Positions 25,306 through 34,676 are shown, counted from the stretch's first letter. The stretch is 64,000 nt of DNA from Vibrio hepatarius (GCF_018860525.1 NZ_JAHKPM010000065.1:124001-188000); one strand, 5' to 3'. A program made the numbers and translations. Notes: generated from the letters alone by a model not told the origin.

Positions 25306-25319
25306 TTGATGTATGTCAA
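25306..25319. promoter_or_regulatory. FNR-box-like site just upstream of fnr
   Basis: TTGAT-GTAT-GTCAA matches the FNR consensus TTGAT-N4-ATCAA at nine of ten defined positions. It ends 15 bp before the fnr ATG, a position that would block transcription or initiation, consistent with the negative autoregulation known for fnr in E. coli. Confidence 0.5.
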
Positions 25320-25334
25320 TAAGTGAAGTTTGCT

Positions 25335-26084
25335 ATGATTCCTGAAAAGCCTGCGACAAAACCTATCCAATCTGGTGCATGTACCATTCACTGTCAAGAC
25401 TGCAGCATCAGTCAATTGTGTATTCCTTTCACGCTAAATGAAACTGAACTCGACCAGTTGGACCAAATTATTGAGCGAAAGCGACCAATCCAAAAAGGGC
25501 AGGAACTCTTTAAAGCTGGGGATAATCTAAAATCTCTATATGCTATTCGTTCAGGGACAATTAAGAGCTTCACAATAAGTGAACAAGGTGACGAGCAAAT
25601 CACCGCATTCCATCTAGCTGGCGATTTGGTCGGGTTTGATGCAATTACAGAAGACATTCACCCAAGTTTTGCTCAAGCTTTAGAAACATCCATGGTATGC
25701 GAAATCCCATATGAAACTCTTGATGACCTGTCAGGAAAGATGCCTAAGCTTCGACAACAAATCATGAGGTTGATGAGTAGCGAAATCAAAGGCGATCAAG
25801 ATATGATATTGTTACTCTCTAAAAAAAATGCCGAGGAACGCTTGGCCGCTTTCTTATATAATCTATCAACACGTTTCTCCCAACGTGGCTTTAGCCCAAG
25901 AGAATTCCGCCTCACCATGACAAGAGGTGATATTGGGAACTACCTCGGCCTTACCGTTGAAACAATTTCACGATTACTTGGTCGTTTCCAAAAATCTGAA
26001 ATGTTAAGTGTAAAAGGTAAATATATCACTATACTAGATCACGATACCCTCAAAGAGCTCGCTGGCGTTTCAACGGAATCCTAA
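25335..26084 (+). CDS. fnr: Fumarate/nitrate reduction regulator FNR
   Basis: ATG at 25335 gives MIPEKPATKPIQSG, as in E. coli FNR; the frame opens 12 bp earlier at a GTG. The 249-aa product carries the [4Fe-4S] ligands in CTIHCQDCSISQLC and the later MVCEIP cysteine, a CRP-type cyclic-nucleotide fold, and the recognition helix LTVETISRLLGRFQK. It is the oxygen-sensing activator of anaerobic genes. It follows the cbb3 assembly genes, a conserved arrangement in Vibrionaceae. Confidence 0.97.
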   Translation: MIPEKPATKPIQSGACTIHCQDCSISQLCIPFTLNETELDQLDQIIERKRPIQKGQELFKAGDNLKSLYAIRSGTIKSFTISEQGDEQITAFHLAGDLVGFDAITEDIHPSFAQALETSMVCEIPYETLDDLSGKMPKLRQQIMRLMSSEIKGDQDMILLLSKKNAEERLAAFLYNLSTRFSQRGFSPREFRLTMTRGDIGNYLGLTVETISRLLGRFQKSEMLSVKGKYITILDHDTLKELAGVSTES

Positions 26085-26092
26085 TAAGTTCA

Positions 26093-26130
26093 ATGACGTA
26101 GTTCAAAACAGAGCTACGTCATACTTTTGA
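26093..26130 (+). terminator. Terminator-like hairpin after fnr
   Basis: ATGACGTAG (26093-26101) pairs with CTACGTCAT (26114-26122) around a 12-nt loop and is followed by ACTTTTG. It lies 8 bp past the fnr stop. Confidence 0.65.
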
Positions 26131-26214
26131 TCACTATCCTCTTCTTTTGCTAAAATTCTTTATCTAGCTGAGCTACATTAATCATATAACTCTCCCTACA
26201 CTTAAGGAGTTACT

Positions 26215-27162
26215 ATGAGTATCTACAACAACATACTTGTCGTTGCCGACATAAATAAAGATGAACAACCAGCCTTAGCTCGTGCCATGCAGCTGGCAGC
26301 TCAAAGTCGTTCTCGTAGTAAAGTGTGTTTCTTTTTATCTATTTATGATTTTTCATACGATATGACTTCTATGTTATCAGTTGATGAACGTGATGCTATG
26401 CGTCGAGGCGTGATAGGCCAACGTGAGCAATGGATGCACAAGATTGCCAAATGCTACCTCGTTCAAAACATAGACTTCGAGGTAAAAGTGGTTTGGCACA
26501 ACCGTCCATATGAAGCTATTATTGCTGAAATATTTGCTGGAAATCATGATATTGTGATCAAAGGGACTCGTAAACATGACGTTCTAGAATCTGTAATATT
26601 TACACCCACTGACTGGCACTTATTACGTAAATGCCCCTCACCTGTCTTGCTAGTAAAAAACTCAGACTGGCCAGATAATGCAAGTATATTGGCCTCTGTT
26701 CATGTTGGTTCAGAGAATGACACTCATCTTGGTTTAAACGACAATATGGTGGAACAGTTAAATAGCCTGAGTGAACGATTAGGAGCTAAACCTTATCTGG
26801 TTAATGCATACCCTATAACACCCGCGAACATCACTATTGAATTGCCAGAGTTTGATCCAAACACCTATACCGATGCAGTAAGAGGTCATCATCTAACAGC
26901 AATGAAAGCTTTACGTCAGAAACATGGGTATGATGAACAGCAGACTATTGTCCAACAAGGGTTACCTGAGGATGTAATTCCAGAATCTTCTGAGAAGTTA
27001 AACGCTGCGATGGTGATTGTAGGTACAACAGGCCGTACAGGTTTATCCGCGGTCTTTATTGGAAATACCGCTGAGCACGTTATAGATAAAATTAACTGTG
27101 ATGTACTGGCACTAAAGCCTAAAGGTTACATAAGTCCACTTGACCCTAAAACAGCTGTCTAA
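26215..27162 (+). CDS. uspE: Universal stress protein UspE
   Basis: This 315-aa cytoplasmic protein has two tandem Usp domains (about residues 1-150 and 160-305). The second carries the ATP-binding-type motif VGTTGRTGLSAVFIGNTAEH. The first has the related GTRKHDVLESVIFTPTDWHL. This tandem architecture and the location after fnr identify UspE, implicated in stress survival and motility. A good AAGGAG site precedes the ATG. Confidence 0.95.
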   Translation: MSIYNNILVVADINKDEQPALARAMQLAAQSRSRSKVCFFLSIYDFSYDMTSMLSVDERDAMRRGVIGQREQWMHKIAKCYLVQNIDFEVKVVWHNRPYEAIIAEIFAGNHDIVIKGTRKHDVLESVIFTPTDWHLLRKCPSPVLLVKNSDWPDNASILASVHVGSENDTHLGLNDNMVEQLNSLSERLGAKPYLVNAYPITPANITIELPEFDPNTYTDAVRGHHLTAMKALRQKHGYDEQQTIVQQGLPEDVIPESSEKLNAAMVIVGTTGRTGLSAVFIGNTAEHVIDKINCDVLALKPKGYISPLDPKTAV

Positions 27163-27169
27163 CACTATT

Positions 27170-27197
27170 GTTAAAGGCCATCAAAGTGGCCTTTAAC
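27170..27197. terminator. Hairpin between convergent uspE and NlpC/P60 genes
   Basis: GTTAAAGGCCA (27170-27180) pairs perfectly with TGGCCTTTAAC (27187-27197) around a 6-nt loop. With short U-tracts on either side it can serve both converging transcripts. Confidence 0.6.
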
Positions 27198-27214
27198 GAA
27201 CAGTAATCATAGAC

Positions 27215-28093
27215 CTATTTGAGTCTCTTAGCTTCAATGAACAACTTAGACCAATACTTTGAATTGAGGTCGCTTATCTGCAAATATGGGGCGTTATTAC
27301 CATCATTATCTGCTACTGTTGCGTTAATAAACAAAAGATTCCCCTCACTCTTACTTAAAAAAAGTCCTACATGAGTGACTTTTTTATTACCAAAAAAAAG
27401 CAGATCACCCGGCTTAAGTGATGATTGGGATACTTGGATCAATCCACCCCACTTAGATTGTGGTCCCGAATCTCTCGGTATATAAACTCCAATTGCTTTA
27501 TACATTTCTTGGACAAACCCAGAGCAGTCAAATCCAAAGCTAGACCTACCACCCCAAGTATAAGGAGTACCAATAAATGACTTCGACAATTTAACCATTT
27601 CTTTGATATCAAGATCGAAAGAACCGATATTGATGTCCCCTCGTTGTATCCAAGCTATCTGGCCATCCAGCAATTGTATTTTTACCCATCGTTTCTCCCA
27701 TTTAATTACCTCATCCATTGCGACGAGCTGAATACCAAAAGGAAGTTTGATTAAAGGCTTATGTTCACCAACACTAGCGGAACTGTATACCAGCACTTCT
27801 CTGTTTAACGTTGTGACAAGCTGATTTTTTGCATGATAATTATCGGTATGAATAATTTCGTTGCGTTGAACCCAACCTTCATAGTTATCACTCGACTTTA
27901 CCAATAACCAATTAGACTGCTCTTTTAACACAATCACTTGCTCAGCATATTTAGCCTGAGAAACCACAGAGCTGTTTTCATCAGCATACTCATGCATGTT
28001 GACGACAGGAAAATTTACCCTTTCTTCAGCCCAAGAAAGTACAGGAAAGAGTAGGCACAAGCACGTTGCCCAAAATAATAATTTTAATTTCAC
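27215..28093 (-). CDS. SH3-domain NlpC/P60 peptidoglycan endopeptidase
   Basis: This 292-aa protein has a signal peptide (LLFWATCLCLLFPVLSWA), two bacterial SH3-like domains (about residues 25-160) and a C-terminal NlpC/P60 domain. The catalytic Cys is in FGFDCSGFVQEMY and His in KVTHVGLFL. Such enzymes cleave peptidoglycan stem peptides in the periplasm. It is a single gene between uspE and ttcA, where in my memory vibrios usually have nothing, so it may be a local insertion. Confidence 0.88.
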   Translation of the reverse strand: MKLKLLFWATCLCLLFPVLSWAEERVNFPVVNMHEYADENSSVVSQAKYAEQVIVLKEQSNWLLVKSSDNYEGWVQRNEIIHTDNYHAKNQLVTTLNREVLVYSSASVGEHKPLIKLPFGIQLVAMDEVIKWEKRWVKIQLLDGQIAWIQRGDINIGSFDLDIKEMVKLSKSFIGTPYTWGGRSSFGFDCSGFVQEMYKAIGVYIPRDSGPQSKWGGLIQVSQSSLKPGDLLFFGNKKVTHVGLFLSKSEGNLLFINATVADNDGNNAPYLQISDLNSKYWSKLFIEAKRLK

Positions 28094-28110
28094 AAATTGA
28101 CCCTATAATA

Positions 28111-28147
28111 AACGACAATGCCCTCAATTGATGAGGGCATTGTCGTT
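28111..28147 (-). terminator. Strong rho-independent terminator after ttcA
   Basis: AACGACAATGCCCTCA (28111-28126) and its complement (28132-28147) form a 16-bp perfect stem with a 5-nt loop. On the minus strand TTATTATAGGG follows. It lies 77 bp past ttcA and just upstream of the next minus-strand gene. Confidence 0.85.
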
Positions 28148-28224
28148 ATAACTTAAGAATCAGCTCAATACTCTAAACAAAATTACACATAGAGTATATT
28201 AGACTAAGTGGACTATAAAAAATT

Positions 28225-29118
28225 CTAAATATTGGTAACATCAATAAACATTGAGTCGTCTATATTAGTAGAGGAAACGCAGGCCTCAGTAAACTCATAC
28301 TCTTTTCGGTTTCCCTCACGGAGCAAAGGAAGGTTAACAAAATCGAACAAAACTCTATCAGCGAGCTGACTCGGACTCACATTCTGAATAGACTTGAACA
28401 CCTTTTCTACTCTTCCGGGAGTTTTGTGATCCCATTCAATGAGCATAGTTTTAATCGATTTACGCTCTAACTTTTCTTGTGAGCCACATAAATTACAAGG
28501 AATAATTGGAAAGCTTTTATGTTCTGCATACGCGATGAGATCTTTTTCACGGCAATACGTAAGGGGACGAATGACAACATTTCGTCCATCATCAGATCGT
28601 AATTTGGGAGGCATGGCTTTTAACCTTGCACCATGGAACATGTTGAGAAAAAGAGTCTCGACAATATCATCCATATGGTGGCCAAGCGCTATTTTAGTCG
28701 CGCCTATTTTTTCAGCAAATGAATACAAAGTACCACGACGCAAACGAGAACACAGACCACAAGTCGTTTTTCCATCTGGTATTTTTTCTTTCACAACTGA
28801 ATACGTATCTTTATCAACTATATAGTAAGGGATATCGAGAGTTTCAAAATACTCAGGTAAAATATGCTCAGGAAAGCCAGGTTGCTTTTGGTCAAGGTTT
28901 ACAGCAATGACCTCAAACTTGATCGGCGCTGATTTTTGCAACTGTAGAAGAATATCAAGCATTGCGAAAGAATCTTTTCCACCACTGATGCATGCCATGA
29001 TAACGTCACCATCTTCTACCATGTTGTAATCAATAATCGCATTACCAACATTACGTCTGAGACGTTTTTGAAGTTTGTTATATTCCAGCGTCTCTTTTCT
29101 TGTATCTACTTGACTCAT
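28225..29118 (-). CDS. ttcA: tRNA 2-thiocytidine biosynthesis protein TtcA
   Basis: This 297-aa protein has the PP-loop ATPase motif SGGKDSFAMLDIL and two CxxC motifs (TTCGLCSRLRRG and IPCNLCGSQ) that hold a [4Fe-4S] cluster. TtcA thiolates C32 of several tRNAs using ATP. The family is 300-310 aa, so it is full length. It is preceded by a 148-bp promoter region and followed by a strong terminator. Confidence 0.97.
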   Translation of the reverse strand: MSQVDTRKETLEYNKLQKRLRRNVGNAIIDYNMVEDGDVIMACISGGKDSFAMLDILLQLQKSAPIKFEVIAVNLDQKQPGFPEHILPEYFETLDIPYYIVDKDTYSVVKEKIPDGKTTCGLCSRLRRGTLYSFAEKIGATKIALGHHMDDIVETLFLNMFHGARLKAMPPKLRSDDGRNVVIRPLTYCREKDLIAYAEHKSFPIIPCNLCGSQEKLERKSIKTMLIEWDHKTPGRVEKVFKSIQNVSPSQLADRVLFDFVNLPLLREGNRKEYEFTEACVSSTNIDDSMFIDVTNI

Positions 29119-29266
29119 TACCTACTCACAAATAGCTATCGTAACTATAAAATGTCTGTGCTGTTGCTAGGGGGCAATATTATACGTACTTTTCTGTCGG
29201 TATGAAATGCTTATCTAATCCTTACTGGAGCAGAAAAATAGTTTTTAATCGAGACCAGCGACAAAA

Positions 29267-29926
29267 TTAATTCGCTTTGGGTAAGTATGGTAAGACTCTA
29301 CTAGTTTTTTGAGGAAGCGTCATTGTTCCACCTTTACCTATATCCGATAATGCAACTTGTACTTTTCCACCTTTAATAGGCTTAGCTTGACCATTCGAAA
29401 AATGAACTTGATCATCTAGCTCATTAGCAAATTCCAATGTGACACCTTCTACATCTGGCGTAAACCAGCTAGCAAACATGCCACCTAAGTCTTCGAGTAT
29501 GGTTTGCATTTGAGGCATGAGTTTTTCAATCTCAGCATAAGATACTTTTCCGCTAAGTGGCTGTTTGGTCATAACCACCATAGAGAAATCACATCGCTCG
29601 TCTTGTGGTGTCCTGACAAAAACTAACGGGTTTGCTGATTTTAGGTTATCGTCTAAAGGGACTAACAATTCATGATAAGGCGTGGACTTTAGCTCTTCAT
29701 AATGCTTTTCTTTTTCCATCCAAGCTTTCTGAATAATACAATTTTTTTTTGTATCTGCATTAAGAAAAAAGAAGCCAACTTTGACGTCCTCGTGGCCTTC
29801 CTTAACATTTTGTTTCAAGTGACTAAAAAGCTTCGAGTAGGTAAACATGTATTCTTGAGCCTTTATTGACAAAGGCAAAATAGATAGAGTAACTCCTATC
29901 AAGAGAGCGAAGGGTAGTTTTTTCAT
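29267..29926 (-). CDS. Exported DUF2987 family protein
   Basis: This 219-aa protein has a signal peptide (LPFALLIGVTLSILPLSIKA) and a periplasmic domain beginning YMFTYSKLFSHLKQNVKEGH. It resembles DUF2987 proteins of Vibrionaceae and Shewanella; function is unknown. It lies 13 bp downstream of the Bax-like gene on the same strand and probably belongs to the same envelope operon. Confidence 0.8.
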   Translation of the reverse strand: MKKLPFALLIGVTLSILPLSIKAQEYMFTYSKLFSHLKQNVKEGHEDVKVGFFFLNADTKKNCIIQKAWMEKEKHYEELKSTPYHELLVPLDDNLKSANPLVFVRTPQDERCDFSMVVMTKQPLSGKVSYAEIEKLMPQMQTILEDLGGMFASWFTPDVEGVTLEFANELDDQVHFSNGQAKPIKGGKVQVALSDIGKGGTMTLPQKTSRVLPYLPKAN

Positions 29927-29939
29927 TTCAGTGGATAAC

Positions 29940-30776
29940 TTATTTTAAGTGGTCTTTCCAGAAAGATTTATTGTGCCTGATCATTGTTTGCAAGTCCTTG
30001 ACATATGCCTCACCCCTTTCGGAATATTTTAGTAAGCCTTGTGTGAGAGCAATCGCCGCTGTTGTGTCAGTTAAACTTTCTCCCCGAAGATGTCGCTGAT
30101 AACGTATTTCACGTAATTCTTCATACGCTTTGTTGCGATTGACATTCATGAAATAGCCTTCAATTGATTGTTGGACCGAAGAAAACTTTGCAACCTCGTG
30201 TGTCATTCCCTCCCCTCTTTGCAAAGGGATCACACCGCAACCGCTACTGTAACACCACTGCCCAAAGTAATTATTCGCTTGAGTTGCAAAGCGGGAGGTC
30301 CCCCATGCAGATTCATTCGCCCCTTGAACCAACACTAGAGCTTCAGGGATAACATCAACACGATGAAGCATTTGATCAAGCCATTGTTGATTGATACCTG
30401 ATGGTGTAAGTTTCACTCTGTAGCGCTTGGAAAGGGCTATAGCATAATCTTGATCTTGTGGTGAAACTTCTCCTGCAAGAAAGTGATTTCTAATAGTGTC
30501 AAGCCGTCTGCGTTCTTTCAAAACACGTTGATTTTCAAACGCAATTCCAGGACGTAAATAGTTAAAAAAAGCCCTTTTTTTTGCGGTTACATTGTTAATA
30601 GCTGAAAAATCTGGAGCCTCGCCAATAGAATGTCCACTAAATGATGGTGAAGGTGTTGGCTGATAAACTTGCTTCGGGGGCTTATCGGTTGGTTGTTTAC
30701 GATTTTGATAATCATAAAGGCTACAGCCAGCAATCATACTAACTGCAGCGATTACAAGGAATTCGCTTTTACGCAT
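29940..30776 (-). CDS. bax: Bax-like glucosaminidase-domain lipoprotein
   Basis: The start at 30776 (MRKSEFLVIAAVSMIAGCSL) gives a lipoprotein signal with an SMIAGC lipobox and overlaps the preceding gene by 8 bp; the frame is open to 30806. In the 278-aa product, residues 130-270 form a glucosaminidase (GH73-like) domain with the catalytic Glu in QGANESAWGTSRFA and the motif NNYFGQWCYS. E. coli Bax belongs to this family. It probably trims peptidoglycan at the outer membrane. Confidence 0.85.
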   Translation of the reverse strand: MRKSEFLVIAAVSMIAGCSLYDYQNRKQPTDKPPKQVYQPTPSPSFSGHSIGEAPDFSAINNVTAKKRAFFNYLRPGIAFENQRVLKERRRLDTIRNHFLAGEVSPQDQDYAIALSKRYRVKLTPSGINQQWLDQMLHRVDVIPEALVLVQGANESAWGTSRFATQANNYFGQWCYSSGCGVIPLQRGEGMTHEVAKFSSVQQSIEGYFMNVNRNKAYEELREIRYQRHLRGESLTDTTAAIALTQGLLKYSERGEAYVKDLQTMIRHNKSFWKDHLK

Positions 30777-31572
30777 TGAACATTTGTGAATTGTTGCCAT
30801 TGTCATCCTTATCGTTTGGTTTGTCTTTTGCCACTACCTTTAACTTAATACCAAACATTTCTCGATAAATTATACCTTTGACATGAAAGTAAAAAGGGAT
30901 AACTAAGATTAAACCTAGCCCATAAAACATAGCTCCTAGAAAAAACATTAACACAATCAATGTATATATTCCGGCTAAAACAAAAAATTTCTTATTTACC
31001 GCACGCAAAGACAGTAGCAAGGACTGTAACGGCGAGATTTTCTTCTCACATATAAGTAGAACAGCATTACTAAATGCTAATGACAAATACATAGATATAA
31101 ATGGCAAGATCATTCCCACAATGAGTTGTGCAAGTAAACTAATTGTCGTTGCTATAATTACAGGAATTGTAAATTGCAGACCTTTACCGATGTGACGGGG
31201 TTGAGTCGGTAAACCTGCTGCATGACTCATCGCCATTAAACTCACCCCAGCCACAACTGGTGCACTAACAACTTCATAACTAAAGTTCGCGACAAAAACT
31301 GCCTGCACAATTCGCGGATCTATAGCTTCAGGGTGAGATAGTGCATTTGCGATAACAGACAAGTCCCCAATCTGCAGCTTTAAACCTACATAAAAAATTA
31401 ATACTTGAGCTATTATCAATAAAACTATGCTGGGTGAAAAAGAAATAAAGTGTTTTATTGTGTGTCCCCAAGCCTCCTTGAAAACAGCACTTATTTTTAG
31501 TTCATAGTTTCCTGAAAGTGCCTGTTCAACACTACCACCTAAATTAAATTCTTTTTCTATATCATCGTTCAT
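30769..31572 (-). CDS. Polytopic inner-membrane protein upstream of bax
   Basis: This 267-aa protein has about five or six membrane helices (such as IVLLIIAQVLIFYVGLKL and FFLGAMFYGLGLILVIPFYF) after a soluble N-terminus, and a charged C-terminal tail ending DKDDNGNNSQMFNA. The pattern recalls the membrane protein often encoded next to bax in vibrios. Its function is unknown. Overlap with the bax start indicates coupling. A small membrane ORF lies 31 bp upstream. Confidence 0.72.
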   Translation of the reverse strand: MNDDIEKEFNLGGSVEQALSGNYELKISAVFKEAWGHTIKHFISFSPSIVLLIIAQVLIFYVGLKLQIGDLSVIANALSHPEAIDPRIVQAVFVANFSYEVVSAPVVAGVSLMAMSHAAGLPTQPRHIGKGLQFTIPVIIATTISLLAQLIVGMILPFISMYLSLAFSNAVLLICEKKISPLQSLLLSLRAVNKKFFVLAGIYTLIVLMFFLGAMFYGLGLILVIPFYFHVKGIIYREMFGIKLKVVAKDKPNDKDDNGNNSQMFNA

Positions 31573-31603
31573 CTGTAATTCCGGTGCTTAGGCTAACGTT
31601 TGA

Positions 31604-31732
31604 CTAAGCAAATTTGCTAATAAGAGATAAGTACGTTACTAAACCCAACATTATACCGAAACCTAACCATGCCCAAAGCCGAATTTTACTTATCTGCTTG
31701 ATTAAACAACCAAGTGATTGATAATTAATCAC
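31604..31732 (-). CDS. Possible 42-aa membrane protein (GTG start)
   Basis: A GTG at 31732 opens a 42-codon frame with a hydrophobic helix (RLWAWLGFGIMLGLVTYLSL) and basic residues before it, ending at a TAG at 31604-31606. It is on the same strand and 31 bp upstream of the 267-aa membrane-protein gene. No strong ribosome binding site is visible, so it could be a chance frame. No family is recognised. Confidence 0.4.
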   Translation of the reverse strand: MINYQSLGCLIKQISKIRLWAWLGFGIMLGLVTYLSLISKFA

Positions 31733-31952
31733 AAAGCATGTCAGGCACTAATGTTTGAATCATGTTCTATTAGCTACACGTTAAAGTTCCACTAAAACAG
31801 TATGGTCAGAGATGTTGACTATTACCTATAAATTTTTAACGCTTAAATGTGAGAAAACACTTTGATTTCATACTGTGGATTATTATTATGCGCGCCTCTA
31901 TATTTTGTAACTACTGGCTAATTTCTGTTGAACATTAGGAGAAATAAAGACG
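31733..31952. other. potA promoter region
   Basis: This is the rest of the 380-bp interval between the divergent membrane-protein gene and potA. It is AT-rich with no further ORF. AGGAG at 31937-31941 is the only probable ribosome binding site for potA. Confidence 0.4.
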
Positions 31953-33071
31953 TTGAACAATAAACAGCTTGAAGCACAACCCGTCATTCACCTACGTGGA
32001 GTCAGCAAAAGCTTCGATGGTAAACAAATCATCAAAAATCTAGATCTCGATGTTAATCATGGCGAATTCCTTACAATATTGGGCCCATCCGGTTGCGGAA
32101 AAACAACCGTTCTTAGGATGATTGCTGGGTTTGAAGATGCAGACGAGGGAACAATTACTCTAGATAGGCAGGATGTTACTCATACACCTGCTGAGAAAAG
32201 ACACGTCAATACTGTTTTCCAAAGTTATGCACTATTCCCTCATATGACGGTTTATGACAATGTCGCTTTCGGACTACGCATGCAAAAAGTTTCCACCTCC
32301 GACATAGATTTCAGAGTTATTGAAGCACTGAAAATGGTCCGTTTAGAGAACCTAGCACAACGTAGGCCTCATCAACTTTCAGGTGGTCAACAACAACGGA
32401 TTGCAATCGCTCGTGCTGTTGTCAATAAACCTAAAGTTCTTCTACTAGATGAATCACTGTCGGCGCTAGACTACAAATTACGCAAGCAAATGCAAGTTGA
32501 ACTGAAGCAACTTCAACGCCAATTAGGTATCACATTTATCTTTGTCACACATGATCAGGAAGAAGCACTCTCAATGTCAGATCGCATACTGGTACTACGT
32601 GATGGTGTTATCGAACAAGATGGTTCACCAAAAGAAATTTATGAGGAACCCAAAAATCTTTTTGTTGCGCGGTTTATTGGTGAGATTAATGTGTTTGAAG
32701 CAACTATGATTGAGCGTTTAGATCAAAATCGCATTCTCGCCACAATAGAAGGCATTGATTCCATTGTTTATCATGATAAATCTACCACACATAAAGGTGA
32801 TAAACTCAAGGTTCTTTTACGTCCTGAAGATCTCCGGCTAGAAGAAATATGTGAATCAGAGCAAAAAGGTATAGTAGGCCATATTATAGAGCGTACATAC
32901 AAAGGTATGACTTTAGATTCTATTGTACAACTTGCGTCTGGTATGCGTGTCATGGTTAGCGAGTTCTTCAACGAGGATGATCCAGATGTCGATCATTCGC
33001 TTGGGCAAAAAGTTGCTGTTACTTGGGTTGAGAACTGGGAGGTCGTTCTAGATGATGGGCAAGAAGATTAA
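31953..33071 (+). CDS. potA: Spermidine/putrescine ABC transporter ATPase PotA
   Basis: This 372-aa protein has all ABC motifs: Walker A (GPSGCGKTT), Q-loop (FQSYALFPHM), signature (LSGGQQQR), Walker B (VLLLDESLSALD) and switch His (FVTHDQEEAL). A C-terminal TOBE regulatory domain follows. The first usable codon appears to be TTG at 31953, 11 bp after AGGAG. It energises polyamine uptake with PotBCD. Its end overlaps potB by 20 bp. Confidence 0.95.
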   Translation: MNNKQLEAQPVIHLRGVSKSFDGKQIIKNLDLDVNHGEFLTILGPSGCGKTTVLRMIAGFEDADEGTITLDRQDVTHTPAEKRHVNTVFQSYALFPHMTVYDNVAFGLRMQKVSTSDIDFRVIEALKMVRLENLAQRRPHQLSGGQQQRIAIARAVVNKPKVLLLDESLSALDYKLRKQMQVELKQLQRQLGITFIFVTHDQEEALSMSDRILVLRDGVIEQDGSPKEIYEEPKNLFVARFIGEINVFEATMIERLDQNRILATIEGIDSIVYHDKSTTHKGDKLKVLLRPEDLRLEEICESEQKGIVGHIIERTYKGMTLDSIVQLASGMRVMVSEFFNEDDPDVDHSLGQKVAVTWVENWEVVLDDGQED

Positions 33072-33912
33072 CCTTCAGAATTCGATTATCTTTCTTGTGG
33101 TTGGATGGCTTTCATTATTCGTGTTGATTCCCAATATAATGATTATAGGTACCAGTTTTCTTACTAGGGATGAATCAAACCTCATTGAGCTGACATTTAC
33201 CTTTAACAACTATTTACGCCTCATTGATCCTCTCTACGCTAAAGTAGTTTGGCATTCATTTTATATGGCAATCACTGCAACTTTATTGTGTCTAGTTATT
33301 GGCTATCCATTTGCCTATTTCATAAGCAGAATGCCCGTTAGAGTGCGTCCAATTATGCTGTTTTTAGTGATCGTTCCTTTCTGGACAAATTCGCTTATTC
33401 GCACATATGGGCTAAAGATAGTACTTGGCACACATGGGATTTTGAATAAAATGCTGCTGGCTGTAGACATCATAGATAAACCTATCCGTCTAATGTATAC
33501 AGAAGCCGCAGTCATGATAGGTCTTGTGTACATACTACTGCCTTTTATGATTCTTCCGCTTTATTCAGCAATTGAAAAATTGGACACCACCTTTATAGAA
33601 GCCGCAAGAGATCTTGGGGCGAATAAATTTTATACCTTTACTAAGGTCGTACTCCCTCTTACCATGCCCGGTATTATTGGAGGATGCTTGCTCGTTCTCC
33701 TCCCAGCATTAGGTATGTTCTATATTTCTGACTTACTCGGTGGTGCCAAAAACCTTTTAATTGGCAATGTCATCAAGAGCCAAGTACTTAACGCTAGAGA
33801 TTGGCCATTTGGATCAGCAACCAGTATTTCTCTTACTGTAGCAATGGCGATAATGCTTTATGCCTACTACCGAGCTGGCAAACTATTAAATAAAAAAGTG
33901 GACCTTGACTGA
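33052..33912 (+). CDS. potB: Spermidine/putrescine ABC transporter permease PotB
   Basis: This 286-aa protein has six membrane helices and the permease EAA loop (FIEAARDLGANKFYTFTKVV, then LPLTMPGI). The early RTYGLKIVLGTHG segment is typical of PotB. It forms the inner-membrane channel with PotC. The start overlaps potA by 20 bp and its stop overlaps the potC start by one base. Confidence 0.95.
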   Translation: MMGKKINLQNSIIFLVVGWLSLFVLIPNIMIIGTSFLTRDESNLIELTFTFNNYLRLIDPLYAKVVWHSFYMAITATLLCLVIGYPFAYFISRMPVRVRPIMLFLVIVPFWTNSLIRTYGLKIVLGTHGILNKMLLAVDIIDKPIRLMYTEAAVMIGLVYILLPFMILPLYSAIEKLDTTFIEAARDLGANKFYTFTKVVLPLTMPGIIGGCLLVLLPALGMFYISDLLGGAKNLLIGNVIKSQVLNARDWPFGSATSISLTVAMAIMLYAYYRAGKLLNKKVDLD

Positions 33913-34676
33913 TGATAAAAAGTATTAGATTTGGCTTTGTCTGTCTTGTTTACGCCTTTTTGTATTTGCCAATTTTTGTCTTGATCGTCAACTCTTTTAA
34001 TGCCAGCAAATACGGTATGAAATGGGGTGGATTTACAACACAATGGTACCAATCGCTTATCCACAATGACAGCTTAGTTCAAGCTGCTTGGCATTCACTC
34101 AATGTGGCCATCTTTTCAGCAACCGCTGCAACCATTATTGGAAGTTTGACTGCAGTTGCGTTATTTCGCTATTCATTCAAAGGCAAAACATTGGTCAATG
34201 GACTATTGTTTGTTGTTATGATGTCTCCCGATATTGTTATGGCAATATCATTATTGGCGTTATTTTTGTTTTTGGGTGCTCAACTCGGCTTTTTTACCCT
34301 TTTGGTCGCGCACATAACATTTTGCCTGCCCTTTGTCGTGGTAACCGTATATAGTCGATTAAGTGGCTTTGATGTGAAAATACTTGAGGCTGCTAAAGAT
34401 CTTGGAGCCAGTGAGTGGGTTATACTTAAACAAATTATTCTAGCTTTAGCTAAGCCTGCTGTAGCCAGTGGTTGGCTTCTCAGTTTCACTTTATCGCTGG
34501 ACGACGTAATCATCAGTTCCTTTGTCACTGGCCCCACATATGAAATCTTACCTCTAAAAATATATTCCATGGTGAAAGTCGGTATTTCACCAGAAGTAAA
34601 TGCCTTAGCTACAATCATGCTGATAATGTCACTTATTTTAGTCGTGATATCCCAAGCATTATTAAGGCAGAAATAG
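33912..34676 (+). CDS. potC: Spermidine/putrescine ABC transporter permease PotC
   Basis: This 254-aa protein has six membrane helices, the EAA loop (ILEAAKDLGASEWVILKQII) and the FTLSLDDVIISSFVTGP motif characteristic of PotC. It pairs with PotB in the membrane. The gene is directly coupled to potB. A 286-bp gap before potD has no obvious terminator, but a TATAAT at 34859-34864 suggests an extra potD promoter. Confidence 0.95.
   Translation: MIKSIRFGFVCLVYAFLYLPIFVLIVNSFNASKYGMKWGGFTTQWYQSLIHNDSLVQAAWHSLNVAIFSATAATIIGSLTAVALFRYSFKGKTLVNGLLFVVMMSPDIVMAISLLALFLFLGAQLGFFTLLVAHITFCLPFVVVTVYSRLSGFDVKILEAAKDLGASEWVILKQIILALAKPAVASGWLLSFTLSLDDVIISSFVTGPTYEILPLKIYSMVKVGISPEVNALATIMLIMSLILVVISQALLRQK

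Noticed and set aside
28439..28825. 128-aa open frame antisense to ttcA
   Set aside because: Fully contained in ttcA, whose motifs are unambiguous; composition is that of an antisense shadow.
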